Below, one piece after another: positions 5,682 through 5,868 of a stretch of 5,868 bases of DNA. This stretch comes from Candidatus Zixiibacteriota bacterium. GTDB lineage: Bacteria; Zixibacteria; MSB-5A5; JAABVY01; JAHJOQ01. Numbering within the stretch: the stretch's first letter is position 1; every line of letters starts with the position of its first letter. A program made the position numbers and the translations under genes. The notes beneath the pieces are model-generated. The model was not told the DNA's origin, searched no databases, and was given only the letters and a program-made list of their open reading frames with translations. The DNA lies in the NCBI GenBank assembly GCA_024275215.1, contig JAJRZO010000342.1, positions 1-5,868 on the forward strand. Reading direction: 5' to 3'.

Positions 5682-5868
5682 ATGTCACTGTTTCAGGGAA
5701 TAGAGACAGGAAAAAGAGCACTCCTCGCGCATCAGCTTGCACTTAACACAGCCGGGCACAACATCGCGAATGTGAACACTCCCGGCTACACACGGCAGCG
5801 CGTCATGATGTCTGCTTCAATGCCAATCGAAATGGTCAAGGGATCACTGGGTGTTGGAGTTGATGTTA
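5682..5868 (+). CDS. flgK: hook-filament junction protein FlgK, N-terminal part (cut by window edge)
   Basis: FlgK (hook-associated protein 1) joins the hook to the filament and is the usual client of FlgN. Only 62 codons are visible. They begin MSLFQGIETGKRALLAHQ and include NTAGHNIANVNTPGYTRQRV at residues 23-42. This is the rod/hook N-terminal signature in its FlgK form, with NTPGYTRQ where FlgG has NTTGFKRS. The reading then runs off the right edge. Upstream, AGGA at 5667-5670 is 11 bases from ATG, and GGGAA at 5673-5677 is 4 bases away, so the ribosome site is not clear-cut. Typical FlgK is several hundred residues, so most of the gene lies outside. flgL would be expected next, but this cannot be checked. 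Confidence 0.93.
   Translation, partial: MSLFQGIETGKRALLAHQLALNTAGHNIANVNTPGYTRQRVMMSASMPIEMVKGSLGVGVDV

Overview
The window is a compact flagellar operon read left to right on the + strand. It encodes the rod, the P and L rings, a rod-cap hydrolase, a hook-junction chaperone and the start of a hook-junction protein. The order is flgF, flgG, flgA, flgH, flgI, flgJ (fused to a lytic transglycosylase), flgN and flgK, with flgK cut by the right edge. P-ring (FlgI) and L-ring (FlgH) proteins mean the cell has an outer membrane and peptidoglycan, so it is a diderm. Base composition looks balanced (about half G+C by eye). The gene order and the FlgJ fusion to a soluble-lytic-transglycosylase (SLT) domain do not match the enteric pattern and suggest a deep-branching diderm, such as a deltaproteobacterium-like or FCB/candidate-phylum lineage. 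The sequence alone does not settle the phylum.

Region 1-310: bases 1-85 look like the 3' end of an unidentified upstream gene. Bases 86-310 contain no gene I can support. They hold a weak terminator-like stretch with a T6 run and, close to flgF, a sigma-54-type element with exact GG-N10-GC spacing.

Region 311-5111: six tightly packed genes with gaps of 14, 4, 10, 9 and 15 bases. Several Shine-Dalgarno sequences overlap or abut the preceding stop codon, so this is almost certainly one transcript with coupled translation. FlgF and FlgG form the proximal and distal rod. FlgA is the periplasmic chaperone for the FlgI P ring. FlgH forms the L ring. FlgJ caps the growing rod and, through its C-terminal domain, should open peptidoglycan for it.

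Region 5112-5868: a 47-base gap, the widest in the operon, carries a 9-bp stem-loop. It is followed by flgN (GTG start) and the first 62 codons of flgK. FlgN is the expected export chaperone for FlgK. flgM, which sits just before flgN in many diderm operons of this type, is absent here.

The points most worth a second look are the FlgJ-SLT fusion, a FlgH with no cysteine (so not a lipoprotein), the missing flgM with a stem-loop in its place, and the sigma-54-like promoter that would give an extremely short leader. I saw no mobile elements, tRNA or rRNA genes, CRISPR arrays or broken genes. This is mostly a conventional flagellar locus, not a new system.
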